The position numbers and the translations under genes are program-made. Below are positions 1-12,299 of a DNA stretch of 64,000 bases, one piece after another (position 1 is the stretch's first letter; each line of letters begins with the position of its first letter). The notes under the pieces are model-generated. The model was not told where the DNA came from, did no database searches, and was given only the letters and a program-made list of their open reading frames with translations. Source of the DNA: Dryomyza anilis (taxonomy: Eukaryota; Arthropoda; Insecta; Diptera; Dryomyzidae); NCBI GenBank assembly GCA_951804985.1, contig OX638132.1, positions 11,947,529 through 12,011,528 on the forward strand, written 5' to 3'.

Positions 1-330
1 TTACACTGTAACTTGAGAAATAATAGTCGGAATACGATAAAATTTTGTTCCAATATGTTTTACCCAAAAAATGGTCTTGGGTGTGAAAATGAGTCAAATC
101 GTTCAAGGGACACGCCAACCTCCCACACAAGATACTTTTATATAACTCTTTAGGAACTTATTACTCGAAAAGTACAGAAGATACAATTACAAAATTTGAA
201 ACGTATTGTTAGAATTTACCTCAAAATATTTGTTGCAAAAATAGGCGTAATCCGCCCACATTTTTTTTTTGTTTTTTCACATTATTTCCAGGTTTATTAT
301 AGTGAAAATTTTAGTCGTATTTGTCATTAA
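1..330 (+). mobile_element. DINE-1/mini-me-like (Helitron-type) fragment, group A
   Basis: This stretch matches, along its length, the internal part of the element at 34611-35399 (opposite strand) and the one at 17810-18400. Shared landmarks are the 'cttgagaaat' start, 'ggacacgcc-acctccca', 'ataactctttaggaact', 'actcgaaaag' and the 'cgtaatccgccca' block. It is cut by the window edge, so the GTCT microsatellite end is not seen. Assignment to the DINE-1/mini-me group is by structure, not by database match. Confidence 0.7.
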
Positions 331-624
331 TTAATGAATAAAAATGTAACTGATTATGCCAGAAATAAGAGAATTATATAAATTGATATAATTCAATGAT
401 ATGTTGTTGAAAAACTTAGAATTTCTATTTTTTGTATATAAATTTTTCATATAAATGAATCAGTCAACTCTGCCTTTCAATTACATGTAGGGTACTCTAG
501 GAACAAGTTTAAAAATAAAATATATATAATCCCTGAAGTGTCTAGTTTTCAAAACAATTTTTCTTTTTTCAAAATATTTCTTAGTTCAAAAGTTACATAC
601 AAAAAACATCGAAGCGCGCCTTTT

Positions 625-652
625 CCATACTCTCAGGCCACTGAGAGTATGG
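625..652. repeat. Perfect 12-bp hairpin with 4-nt loop
   Basis: CCATACTCTCAG and CTGAGAGTATGG are exact reverse complements separated by GCCA. It is GC-richer than its surroundings. No oligo-T run follows it closely, and nothing shows that it acts as a terminator or RNA. Confidence 0.7.
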
Positions 653-1231
653 TGCACTTTATAATTAAAAGTGTGCATGTATAAAAGTCAGCCATATTTG
701 AAAGTTTTAAAAATCAAAGTGTTTACTGTTAATTTTAAATCAGTTTTAGATTTTAATGTGAAACTTTAAACTTTAAAGTGGGACTTTTACTCAGTTCTAA
801 TTTTCCACTTTAAATATTATGTTTTTATCACAATTTCTGTTGTGGTTCAATGCACAAATAAAAATTATTAAGATTAAAAAGATTTTTCTTTAATTTAACA
901 AGAATTGAAAAATTACTGTTTTAGATAACAAATAATTATGGAAAGAACAAACAGTATTTAAAATCGCTGTTTAATAAACAATAATTTGCTTAATGCAACA
1001 ATGAAACATTAAATAGGTTGTGTGTACCTAACTTAATAATTATTTAACTATTGCCCAGGCATCGTTCAACTGTTGCTGTAACTAATGTAGTATATTATGG
1101 ATAATCTGTTTGTTAACTACTTTACAACTACTTCCTAAAAATAAACTAACACATGGTCAACAATAAACGGCCATTGTTGAACTATAGAACAGTTTATTAT
1201 CAACAATTAGGTAACAATTTGTACTTATTTT

Positions 1232-2345
1232 GTGCATGTACTTTTTGGTACACTGTAAGCGTTTTGTACATTTTTTAATACATTAGTTTCAAAACGATTA
1301 CAATTCGTGTTGTAATTAATCACAGATGAATTTATATATATAGTTTTGCGCAACCAGTTTGAAGAACCTAGTGCATGTACTTTTTGGTACACTGTAAGCG
1401 TTTTGTACATGTTTTAATACATTAGTTTCAAAACGATTACAATTCGTGTTGTAATTAATCACAGATGAATTTATATATATAGTTTTGCTCAACCAGTTTG
1501 AAGAACCTTGTGCATGTACTTTTTGGTACACTGTAAGCGTTTTGTACATGTTTTAATACATTAGTTTAAAACTATTACAATTCGTGTTGTAATTAATCAC
1601 AGATGAATTTATATATATAGTTTTGCTCAACCAGTTTGAAGAACCTAGTGCATGTATTTTTTGGTACACTGTAAGCGTTTTGTACATTTTTTAATACATT
1701 AGTTTCAAAACGATTACAATTCGTGTTGTAATTAATCACAGATGAATTTATATATATAATTTTGCTCAACCAGTTTGAAGAACCTAGTGCATGTACTTCT
1801 TGGTACACTGTAAGCATTTTGTACATGTTTTAATACATTAGTTTCAAAACGATTATAATTCGTGTTGTTATTAATCACAGATGAATTTATATATATAGTT
1901 TTGCTCAACCAGTTTGAAGAACCTAGTGCATGTACTTTTTGGTACACTGTAAGCGTTTTGTACATGTTTTAATACATTAGTTTCAAAACGATTACAATTC
2001 GTGTTGTAATTAATCACAGATGAATTTATATATATATAGTTTTGCTCAACCAGTTTGAAGAACCTAGTGCATGTACTTTATGGTACACTGTAAGCGTTTT
2101 GTACATGTTTTAATAAATTAGTTTCAAAACGATTACAATTCGTGTTGTAATTAATCACAGATGAATTTATATATATAGTTTTGCTCAACCAGTTTGAAGA
2201 ACCTAGTGCATGTACTTCTTGGTACACTGTAAGCATTTTGTACATGTTTTAATACATTAGTTTCAAAACGATTACAATTCGTGTTGTTATTAATCACAGA
2301 TGAATTTATATACATAGTTTTGCTCAACCAGTTTGAAGAACCTAG
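1232..2345. repeat. Satellite array, 139-bp unit, 8 copies
   Basis: Units begin GTGCATGTA at 1232, 1371, 1510, 1648, 1787, 1926, 2067 and 2206, so spacing is 138-141 bp. Length changes come from a TA run and a small deletion in unit 3. Units 1 and 4 share CATTTTTT where the others read CATGTTTT. Units 5 and 8 share ACTTCTT, AAGCATTTT and GTTGTTATT. Both pairs are three units apart, which points to local 3-unit duplication. Short open frames on the minus strand recur with the unit and are by-products of the repeat. Confidence 0.97.
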
Positions 2346-3946
2346 CCTGATCTTTATAACTTCATTTGAGCCGTGTCTGTTTTTTTTTTTTGGAACCTAC
2401 ACAGAAAAAAATAATCGACGTAAATACAGCAACCATTAAATAATTGTGTAGCATTAGCTGGTATAACATCGAATTCTAATGTATTTAGCAAACACATTCG
2501 CTAAAAATGTGATTTGCTTCCAAAAATATACCAATTAAGGACTTTGCATAAATGGCAAACTATTTAATCAGTATGGTCGACGTTTTAAAAGTATTTTTAT
2601 TATCTTAACAGTCTTTATAATTCTCATTCAGTTAATTAAAAAAAAATGTTATAAATTCTTGTACATAACATATACTTTACTGCTGATGAAGTTGGAAGCA
2701 TAATTAAATATGCAACTATTGCCATCATCACCATTTTTGACGACACACTTAGAGGATGATCAAGCTCTAAATGCGTATATCTTGGCATATACCAAGTGGG
2801 AATAATATGCGCGCAACCAAATGCGCAAACAAAAACTCCATCGTTTGCTTGTTTGCCGGCGTTCATTAGCTGCAAGCTCGCATCGTGTGCTCAGCAACGG
2901 CGATTGTTAATGCAATTAATTCAATAGTCATTTCAACAAATTATTTTATTGTATTAATGTAACATTTTATTTTTTCTGTTAATTTATTAATTCCATGGTC
3001 GTTTCAGCAAATATTTTAATTATATTGATGTAACTTTTTGTTTATATTCTGTTAATTTATTAATTAAAATGATTAAATATTTAATCAATTTAATTAAAGG
3101 CCGTATCGGCAATGAATCAATTAAAAAGTAATTGTATTGATCAAATTTTTTGCTATATTTATACATATATTTTTTCTGTATGCAGTTTAATGCCGACTCT
3201 ACGAAGTTTGCCATGGTCTGTCGAAAGGTAGAGTCGTAAAGAAAATCTTAACAAAGCAATGAAGAAAATTAGAAAAGATATTGGACGGTTTTTGATGGGA
3301 TCCAAAAACATTTTTTTTTGTTTCTGATACTTTCACGATGCAAGCTTTCATTTTAGTGGCGGACTTTTTTTTTTGTGTATTTTTGTATCGAACCAGCCCA
3401 CTGTACATCCTACCAACAACTCTCGTAATTGCATGGCGTGGTATGTAAAGCAACCCGTTTCTCGTCCGCTCATTGAATATTGACTTGGGTCGACTGACCC
3501 AAAAACACAGTTTTTTGGCAAAGAAAATGTAATAAAAATTACATAAAGAAAATGCAATTTTTACATATTTCTTGCACAGCCGCCAAAGATTTATTGCGCT
3601 CATTAACGAGGGCGAAGCAGTCAGAAAATGGGTCTAAAGTTAGTTACATTGACTTTGTGCCCAATAGAGCCGGGCATAATGCACGAGTTTGAGCTGCTAC
3701 GTCCACTAAAATACCGTACGACAACTTTTGGTTACACACATGAGGAAATCCTATATATTTCTAAAGTTCGCTAAAAAAATAATATACACTTGTTTATATG
3801 GATGATTTGGTCGAACATTTGAGAAAAGTTGGTTGAAGTTCATTGCAGAGACGGCATTTATTTGCATTTTCAAGACGCAATTTTGAATTTAATTAATTTG
3901 AATTGTTTTTTTAGCAGCGTCTCAAATATAAATGAAACATTTAAAT
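2346..3946. other. AT-rich DNA with no gene recognised
   Basis: No coding-like or structured segment stands out. A somewhat GC-richer patch near 2700-2890 and another near 3400-3480 give only short open frames without recognisable motifs. 'acacagaaaaaaa' at 2400 resembles the ends of small TIR elements elsewhere in the window, but no matching other end was found. Confidence 0.5.
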
Positions 3947-4032
3947 GAATTGATATTGGAAAACTGTTTTCATATCCATACTCAAAGAGATCTCAGCTAC
4001 TGAAGAATTACCTTTCATTTGATACCCATATG

Positions 4033-5057
4033 GGCATTTCCTGGGGTTCCGGACGGGACATTCGTACGCTTAAAACTTGAATATAATTATTTTAAAAAAT
4101 ATCTAAAATCATGTGTTTTCTTTGTATATTTACTTTATTTTTGTTTATGTACACTTTGTTCCTAAAGTTAACAATTGTTTCGTAATAAATGGAAGAATAA
4201 TTCGGGACGAAATTTGCACTACGATTTTTCGCTAAAAATAATTTTGTATATGACAATATTAGCTGTGTTTTTTTCATAATTTATATTTGAGCCGGAACAA
4301 ATTTTGTACGCAAAACAAGAACAATTTGAGCTCAATAAATCTATCTAGCTCAAATTTGTTTTTTTTTTACGTATAAATTTTGTACCGGCTCAAATTTAAA
4401 TTATGAAAAAAACGCAGCTAATAATAATCATTATTACGAATATAAAACGATAATAATCATTATTACGAAATAAAAAGTGATGTACTATTCAAATTTCTAG
4501 ATTTTTTAAAATTTGTTTATACTATTTTTGGAAAAAAAAATTTTTTTTGATATTTTTTATACACTTTTGGTACTCAAAGTTTGGGACGGGACAGATTTCA
4601 ATTAGCTGTCAAAAATTTTCTAGAATTTATATTTTTAAAAATTGCGAAAAAATTCAGATTTATGAACAGAGGATTCAACTATTTAACAAAATGTGTTAGC
4701 TTAATATGATAATAAATGTTTCTTTATGATTTCGGACGGGACAATAGCGAAACCTTACACAAAAATCAACATTTTTCCGTTATTTTAATTTCAGTGATTT
4801 TTTTAAAGCTTTAGACATATTAATTAATGTAATTGTCTGAAACAGAAAATAAAATTTTTAATCTGTATGCCTTTAAAGTAAGTAAATGAAAAACTGGTAT
4901 ATTTGCAAATTGTGTAGTAACGTAACTTCATGAGTATATTTTTTACCAGATTTTTAGATTTACATATTTAGGATTCCGAATCCACCGTTATTTCAAAGAT
5001 TTGAGCATTTTGAATTATTCGGTCGTGATTGACGGTTTTCTGGAAATGCCCACATGT
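4033..5057. mobile_element. TIR element with TGGGCATTTCC ends
   Basis: Left end TGGGCATTTCCTGGGG and right end (reverse complement) TGGGCATTTCCAGAAAACC form short inverted termini. A second copy lies at 26436-27766. The two share 'ttcgtacg-ttaaaactt', 'tacactttgttccta', a 'ggacgggac' motif, and a final ~300 bp including 'tattaatta-aattgtctgaaa'. It has no open frame long enough for a transposase, so it is non-autonomous or degraded. It interrupts a DINE copy and itself carries the hairpin at 4258-4422. Confidence 0.75.
4258..4422. repeat. Hairpin with ~53-bp arms (small fold-back element)
   Basis: The arm 4258-4310 (attagctg-g, run of T, cataattta-atttgagccgg) pairs with 4369-4422 with only a few mismatches. 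A ~58-nt loop itself contains an imperfect inverted pair around 'tttgagct'. The corresponding place in the 26436-27766 copy has a different hairpin, so this is probably a separate insertion. Confidence 0.8.
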
Positions 5058-5462
5058 ACAAATGGGTAGTTGTACCGAATTTCCATTTTATTATTTATAT
5101 ATTTAAGCATAAATCTATATATATTTGACCAAAAAAGTGCACTTAAGCCGGTATAAATTAAAATTCACCTGTAGTTGTAAATTTTAAATTAGGTGTTTGA
5201 ACATAAGTGGTCCATTCACAGGTCACAAACGACCGATCATCCTAATTTTCTAGCTCAGGCAGCGTAGGTGTACAAGTAATTCTCATTGATTAAGCTCTTC
5301 TAGTTTTTCTGTAATCATGATTTCAACAGACAGACGGACATCGCTAAATCAACTCAAGAGCTCATGCTGATCAAGAATATATATACTTTTCCATATCGGA
5401 TATGCTTCCTTCTGGATACTATAAACGGTGTACCAAATGGCGTATCACTTTTAGTGTAGGAT

Positions 5463-8100
5463 ATAAAAACTGGGTTCACACAAATTCTTAGAATGTTTCT
5501 TAGTATCACGTACAGGTATGCAAACTACTGTCGGACGATATAATCCTTTACGCCTACAACAGAGACGCCCTTGCCATGTCGGTTGCACAAATTTATAGGA
5601 AAATCGAATTTGCGGCATATGATGTGTGTGAAAACTAACTGCAATACGCTCGTTATCGATTTTAATTTTGAACACACTATCCAAAAATTCCACGAAATTT
5701 AAATGCAAAGTGCCTTAGGTGTCACAGTATGCGTTGATAAACAATCTTGCTTTAATAATTTATTATAAATTCAATTTGTGGAAAGAAAATTCCAATTTGC
5801 GGCATATGATGTGTACTTTTTATATGAGTTTCATTGATTTCCCAGTAAAATTTCATATGTACAGGATAATAATTTAATTTTGGATAAAATATTGTTACTT
5901 CAGAGGATCAGAATTTTGAGAAATTGTCCAATGCCTAATTATAGCATACAATAAATGGAATAAATGGAATCATTTTAACTTAAGCAATATGAATTTCCGC
6001 TTGAAAATTCAACTTTTTAATACTCCTGCAAAATGCATATGAGCAAATTCAGAAAACTTTTAACCTTCATGATATTGACATAAAGCAATTAATACAAATG
6101 ATTTGTTGTTTTTCATATTTTACATTTTAATTGAATATTGTTGAGAATACTTTAATTAATAAATCCCAACCATTTTTGAGTACTTATATTGCTCTGTATA
6201 TTTGCAACATGTGGCCAAAGTAAGAAACACATCAAAAATACCGATGATACGCGCACGTTTTGTGTCGTTATAATCATCACTATTGCTACGAATTACAAGA
6301 TATCGCTACAATTTTAATACAATCACTAGCTAATACCCGAAAGCAAATACAAATATATATCGCCAAAGTGTGACATATCGCAAACGAAATTTGGACAGAG
6401 GTTGAGGTATGATTCGCCTTCTTTTCAACGAGTAAGCCGCGGCTAGTACCTAATGTACCTAACGTTTTGCATCTAATTTTTAATAGAGTAGGTGAAAATA
6501 AAGATTTTAAGATATAACTTGTGCCCCTAACACCAGCAAAAAAGGACACACTGGAACTTTCGAAAAAAAATGTGATTGGCCCGAAAAAAGCACTTTTTTT
6601 CTAAGGCACATCTACAATTCCATCTGAATTTGGCAGGACATATGTGTGATCGGAAATTTATGCCACGAGTTAATTTAAAAAAACAATGCCGCATCAGTAT
6701 TATTGATCAATCATTTTTTATTGAGGAAACAAAAATACAACATATAGTAGAACCAAGTTTTCTGACATATTATCGACTGTGACAAGCGCGGCTTTCAGGT
6801 AATCCCTAAATGGAAATTTTTTATGAACTGATAATACAAAAAAAAAGATTTTAAGATATGACGCGTGAATGTGCCCCTTAGATTAAAAATACAGAAGCAC
6901 TTTAAATGTGAATTTTAGACTTATTTGTACAAAATATCACAATTTTCTCAAAATAACTTTTAATATATCATTTCAATGTAATCGGATAAAACTGTATTTG
7001 ATACATTATATTATATTTAATCATAAAAAAATAATGTCTCTTCATTATTTATAATATAAGAGAATTTATTCCACAGTATGTGTGCTAAATATCCAAAAAA
7101 TTAAAATTTTGCATCTATTTTCGAACGTGTGAGGAGCAGTTTATGAGGAATTGTTGGTTTGATTTTTTTCATTACAACGTATTGTAATAGTAGTGATTTT
7201 AAGGTATGTCACTTGAATGTGCCTCAAGTAAAAAAAATACAGGATCACTTTAAAATTTAAAGTTCTCCTTAAATTTAAAAAAAAAATTAAACTTTCTTCA
7301 AAATCATGTTTCGTTATATACAAAATAATATATACTAAATAATTTCACTTAACTTTATCAATAAATATTTTATAAATAAACCATTCTTTAGAATTTTGAA
7401 CCAATATAGCGTTACCGACCTCTATATTTGACGGCTTTCATTAAAAGTGAAGCACGCAAACGGATTTATATTACATAAGGGCCTATAAACATTTATTCAA
7501 AAACGCTAAGATGTGCCCACAATTTTTGTATGTGAAATTTTGTCAACCCGAAAAATAAAAGGTTTTCTAGATTTGCTCATATACTGGGTGTTTCGTTCAT
7601 CGATGTCAATAATTCATGGGGTTATTCTATGCCTCAAAAAAATAAGAAAATATTAAATAAAAATATGTCTAAATTTGCACCCAGTTTAAGTAACAACGTT
7701 TTTATTACTGACATAACCTAATCAAGAAAATTGGTTATAAAGAATAATCGCTTGATAACAGTATATCAATTTTGCAATCATGATTTTGAGAGTTACATTA
7801 CCTATCCAATGGTATATGACACTTTTGAAACACATGATTTTTTCCTTTTTTAAAATGCACCTCAGAAGTTGATACTCATCAAGAATATATACTTCTATTA
7901 TTAATTTTTATATATTTCTTTTATTTTATACTTAAATTTGAATTTACATTTCCATAACTGCCAAGTATAAATATCTTTTTGTATTATTCTAACGGATGAC
8001 CTTAGTTAATACACACTTTCACTTATAGTGTAGAATATCGAACAAAAACACAACAGAATATTATAAAAATTACTATGTAACTCTTTAAAAAACAAATTTT
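5463..8100. repeat. Repeat-derived AT-rich stretch with short duplications
   Basis: A ~20-base segment (AATTTGCGGCATATGATGTG) occurs at 5607 and again at about 5791 in otherwise different flanks. A ~70-base block starting 'gattttaag-tat' and containing 'gaatgtgccc' recurs near 6505, 6848 and 7195, spaced about 345 bp. A short open frame at 6576-6782 (68 codons) overlaps these blocks and has no recognisable motif. Nothing else is supported here. Confidence 0.6.
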
Positions 8101-8530
8101 AAATATATTCACCATATTGCACCATGCTGCGCAAACTCAACACTGTGTATACTCAACACAGCAATTCGCGTTCGCCTGCCCCATTCACAATAGCTGAACA
8201 ATACAGCTATACTTTAAACAACACCCTGGAATGAATGGGTGTCCTTCACAGCACGCATGTACCAAACGTATTACCCCACAAACACCCACACATTCAAAAA
8301 ACTGAATCTGACATTCGACGACTAGTTCACGACGGCACAATTCTCATTCCCGTCGTGTCAAGTGTTTGTGCCGTGCGACGTGCAGTGTTGCGTTGCGTTG
8401 TGTGAGCCATCGTTTTCATTGTCAGTGGAAGTGCATTGTGTGCTAGTAGTAGTGGAAGTGTTGGCCATGTGTTGGAATGAATTCACAGAATTCACCACGT
8501 GCATAAAAACAGTGTTGTGTAGCACATATT
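8100..8530 (+). promoter_or_regulatory. Possible 5' UTR or promoter segment
   Basis: This block is richer in GC and CpG than its surroundings, contains many GTG/TGT stretches, and has no long open frame. Such composition is common for fly 5' UTR exons of neuronal genes, and it lies upstream of Rim in the same orientation. No TATA box plus initiator pair can be assigned with confidence, so this rests on composition only. Confidence 0.2.
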
Positions 8531-8536
8531 TTTAAG

Positions 8537-8750
8537 AGCATTTTTAATATAGCGATTTCTTCCCAGGTAACTACATTGTGGCAACTTGAATGGTAGCGAC
8601 ATAATTGCCACTAAAGTGTTTGTTATAAATCATGCGAAATATACATATGCCATTTTTAATATAGCGATTACTTTGTGGCAACTTGAGTGGTAGCGACACA
8701 ATTGCCACTAAAGTGTTTGCTATAAATTCTACGAAATATACTTATTTGCC
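8537..8750. repeat. Tandem duplication, ~105-110 bp unit, two copies
   Basis: 'tttttaatatagcgatt' followed by 'gtggcaacttga-tggtagcgac' and 'attgccactaaagtgtttg' is present twice in direct orientation (about 8543 and 8655). The first copy has an extra ~16 bases (cccaggtaactac). No gene is recognised. Confidence 0.85.
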
Positions 8751-10071
8751 ACCTACAAAGCCTGCTAAAAAGCTCCGGGGCAAACCTTAGTTGCCACAAT
8801 TTTGGATCCATTAAAGTGTCGGTTCAGCTATTTAAAATTTGTATTATATTTAAACTATTTAATAATTTGACACTATTTTGTCACAAAATAGAACAAAGTA
8901 ACCTTCGGCCATTATTAAATGACATATATAAAATAATTGTGACTCATTACACTGTCTGTTCCACACATGTTCTTAGATACCGCATTGCAACTGTAGAACA
9001 CAGGTTTGCAACAATGGTGTCAGAGGTAATTTAAAAGATTCGCATATGCCACAAAAGTTTGTTCAAATTGTCGAGTCGTGTTTACTTGAATAGGTGTGGG
9101 GTATAACTAAACATAATAAATCCAAATTACCAATAAATGATACGCAATAAAATTATATTTTGAAATATTAAAATACATACATAGTTTTATAAAAATAATT
9201 TATAATAGTGGGTAAATCACAAATGTTTTATGCACAAATATGTACGTTTATAATAACAGTTTGTTGTAAATAACTAAGATTAAAAGGTAATATTGGAACA
9301 AACTTAGAAAAGTAAAATTAGTCAGATCACGCCCATTTCTAAGATAAACTACCAATAAATGAAATGAAAAAAAATATATTTTTTTTACACAATATTTTTA
9401 TTCATAACTTCTGAGTTCGTTGATCTATCATTCTAATTAACATCTTAACTAATTGATAAAATATTAACCTTCAACATATATTTAATTGTCCTTTTGAAAT
9501 ATACTTTGTTTCTAACTGACCACTGTGAAATATACATGGTATTTGTATTACATGGTAATTGCATGTCATCTTTTTGGCAATTGTATTGACTTTAAAATGT
9601 GACCTTAGTATTTAATTTTGCTTTATTATTTTCATTTACATACTATATTTATTTACATTCAAATAATTAACACCACTTTTGTAATTATTATACAGTTTTT
9701 TATCTAGTTTTAAAACACCACATTTTGGAAACTACATAATCCAAATTTCTACAAATTCAACGATAGTGCTGGCAATCACTTACTTGATTTTATATGAAAT
9801 GACTCATCTTAAAATTTAATTTCATCGTACTCGAATCAGTATTTTTCGATAAAATGGCTAAATGAACTCGTTATGTCTAAATCAAGTATATAAAACGTAA
9901 CAGAATACGATATCCGTTTGTAACAGTTTAATTTTTAAATCGGCAACCGTATCTTACAACAAACAGACATTTTAAATTTATGAAATGTCTTTCCGTATGT
10001 CTGTTTTGACTCAATTGCTGACTAAACTAAATTGAACGGCTTTTCATTCGATCGTCATTTGGTAACCGGTA

Positions 10072-10252
10072 CACCCAGAAAAAAATACTATATAAATAAT
10101 AGTTTTTTTACTATTAAAAATATTCAATATGATAAATTATTATTTTAATCGAAAAATACCATTAAATACTAGAAAATACCATAACATTTCCATTGAGTTT
10201 ATATGAAAATTTTTATTTTTTGTATACTATTAAATCAATAATTGTCCTATTG
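10072..10252 (-). mobile_element. CAGAAAAAA MITE, copy 1
   Basis: It starts CACCCAGAAAAAAATACTAT and runs through the family's conserved blocks (taccattaaatacta, tttatatgaaaat, gtatactattaaatcaataattgtcc). The far end is lost. The family is described with the copy at 10492-10670. Confidence 0.8.
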
Positions 10253-10413
10253 TAATTGTAGTGTAATTGTTTAAGTCCATAATCAATTGATTATCATATG
10301 TCTGTTTTTGCTGGCATCCAATTTAGTACAATTTAGTCTGCTCGAAAATTTGCTAAATTAAAAAGTCGAACACTGCATTACCGACCAGCATTTTAGTCGA
10401 ATTCGCACACACC
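10253..10413 (-). repeat. Copy of the GTGTGCGA-ended repeat
   Basis: On the minus strand this reads GTGTGTGCGAATTCGACTAA, then a segment like 58226-58752: 'gcagactaaatt-actaaattggatg-cagcaaa-acagacatatgataat'. Related fragments are at 9770-10040 and 57430-57590. Confidence 0.7.
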
Positions 10414-10491
10414 GTAAGTACGGAAATTAGCCAAATCGGTCAATGGACACGCCCAACTCACCTACAAGTCTCTTTACAATATAACTCTTTA

Positions 10492-10670
10492 CACTCAGAA
10501 AAAAAATCATATTAAAAATGGTCAATAGGACTAAGGAATAAGTATGTTCATATAACAGAAAAATAATTCAACAGTATTTAATACTATTAATGGTATTTGC
10601 AAATTAAAATAATAATTTTAATAATATTAATAGTAAAAAACTATAGATTTTATAGTATTTTTTCTCAGTG
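10492..10670 (+). mobile_element. CAGAAAAAA MITE, copy 2, TA target duplication
   Basis: Termini are CACTCAGAAAAAAAATC and (reverse complement of the right end) CACTGAGAAAAAATACTAT, flanked by TA on both sides (10490-10491, 10671-10672). It is 179 bp with no coding capacity. TA flanks and short inverted ends fit a non-autonomous Tc1/mariner-type element. Other copies are at 10072, 16646, 25260, 44280 (partial), 59706 and 59946. Confidence 0.85.
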
Positions 10671-10904
10671 TATGAACCGATATTTTGAGAAGGATTAGTA
10701 TTTTATAATTAGAATATTGTTACATTATATACCGATTTTTTATAGTGGAAATTTTGGTCGCTAATTATGGGAAACATATCTAAGTAGCATGGAAATTCCA
10801 TATCTACCCATTTGCAGATATGGTAGTTCACTGAATTGTTAAAATTTAAATTCTTCGTTATTTCATTCAAGCAAAATGTACAAAATTCTTCCTCTTATTC
10901 TTCT

Positions 10905-11050
10905 GACAATTGCTTTATTATAAAAAATTCATATAACAATATGTTTTTGCTAAAATTACAAAAAAACATTACTTAAATTACGTTTCTCACTTTACCCCAG
11001 ACAATGTTTCCTACTTTACCCCAATATCACAATTTTAAGATAACTTAGCA
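10905..11050 (-). repeat. Dispersed repeat shared with 22585-22665
   Basis: On the minus strand it reads 'aaatggtgctaagttat', 'gatattggggtaaagtagg', 'aaacattgtctggggtaaag'. The same series stands on the plus strand at 22585-22665. The ends of the full element were not defined. Confidence 0.7.
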
Positions 11051-11299
11051 CCATTTAAGAAATGTAAAATTATTTGCAAAACCCTTTTGTATTTCAAAAC
11101 ATAAAATATTCGAGTACTTTAAACATACCGTCTTTAAAAATCTTTTTTTTTCACTTCTTCTCGAAATGCAATAAACCGGTATAAATTTGATTATAATCAT
11201 GGATGAAAAAGTTGACGGCAGAAGCATTTGACAATTGGTTTTATTTTTCTAAGTGCAAAAATATGTCCAAAATGTTTATACCGGCTCCCCTAATTTTAG

Positions 11300-12150
11300 G
11301 TAATGATTATATTTATCTATTTTAATTTTTTATTAAAACTTAAATAGAAAAGTATCAGTTAATTGATGTTAACATGAGTTCATTGGATTTTCTAGGATTA
11401 CAATTTTTTGGTATTTGGTTAATTTTATTAAAAACATCAACAAACAGTCAGATTAATACAAAACTCGAAACCGTAACATGAAAATGGTGAAAACTATTTC
11501 ATAATTGAACGCAAAACCGAAACTGCAACCAAAACGTGAAAGAAAACCGAAATCAAAACTATTATTCATTTGGGTTTTAAACATTGGACTTTATATACTT
11601 TATTAATATAGATTTTTTTTTTATATATTTTTGCATTATATGAAAAAAATGTAATTTACCCCCATCTGAAAAGTATAAAAAAACCATCTTTATCTGTAGA
11701 CTATTTTATACTTTATGTTATGAATTAATATTGATTTCCAACAATCATTGAAAATAAAATATTTCAATATGAAAATTTAACTATCGAATGTTCCACTGTA
11801 CAACGTGTAGCGTAACAATGACTGGAAATCAAGTCAATGGCGACATAAAACCGATGTTTGTGTGTTGCAAGTCACATTGTATATTTAGTTGTACAACTAC
11901 AAAAACAACATAGACAAACCTACCTCACTGGCCGCGTGGGAAAATGTGCCCTGGAATGCGATTGGAAAAAATAACGAATTTCCAATGAACGGCATGACAT
12001 AAAATCGAATTTGAAATTAGTTTTCGATGAACTTTTAAAGCGTGTCAACATTTGCAGCAAACAAGAGCGAGCAGCACAAATTGAAAATTTAAAATAAAAG
12101 CGGACTAAAACATATTTAAATTATAAATAAAATATTTTGAAATAATATAA
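11300..12150. other. AT-rich DNA, possible 5' UTR-like patch near 11820-12100
   Basis: No open frame or repeat structure is evident. The 11820-12100 patch is less AT-biased, contains several CAAC/ACAACA runs and precedes a CA microsatellite. That is compatible with, but does not show, an untranslated exon. Confidence 0.25.
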
Positions 12151-12240
12151 TTTTGAAATCACAACGTGAAAAACTATTAAAAAGAAAAGAGTGTCAATTG
12201 TGTTGGCTTCGTTTTTCGCACACGCACACTTATACGTTCA

Positions 12241-12292
12241 TACACACACACACACACACATACACACAGACAGACAGACACACACAAAACCA
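12241..12292. repeat. CA/CAGA microsatellite
   Basis: A run of CACACA followed by CACAGACAGACAGACACACAC. It creates open frames on both strands full of TH/TQ or CV repeats that should not be taken as genes. Confidence 0.95.
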
Positions 12293-12299
12293 TGCGAAA

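Larger units (their letters stand above)
3947..5462 (-). mobile_element. Group B DINE-like copy, minus strand, split by another element
   Basis: The right part (5058-5462) reads, on the minus strand, like the element at 14179-14910. It has the ATATATATTCTTGATCAGCAT-type block, a short GTCTGTCTG run, 'cttatgttcaaa' and a terminal CCTACACTAA-type sequence. The left remnant ends in 'gataccca' near 4032. In the 14179 copy the two flanks are contiguous (about 14690-14710 on the other strand), so the 4033-5057 element was inserted here. The first 50 bases (3947-4000) also match one arm of the fold-back at 45650-45895. Confidence 0.7.

Noticed and set aside
1225..1965. Overlapping 61-77 codon minus-strand frames
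   Set aside because: They follow the 139-bp satellite period and are not independent genes.
1232..2345. CRISPR array
   Set aside because: The 139-bp units are contiguous, with no short repeats separated by unique spacers, and the DNA is eukaryotic.
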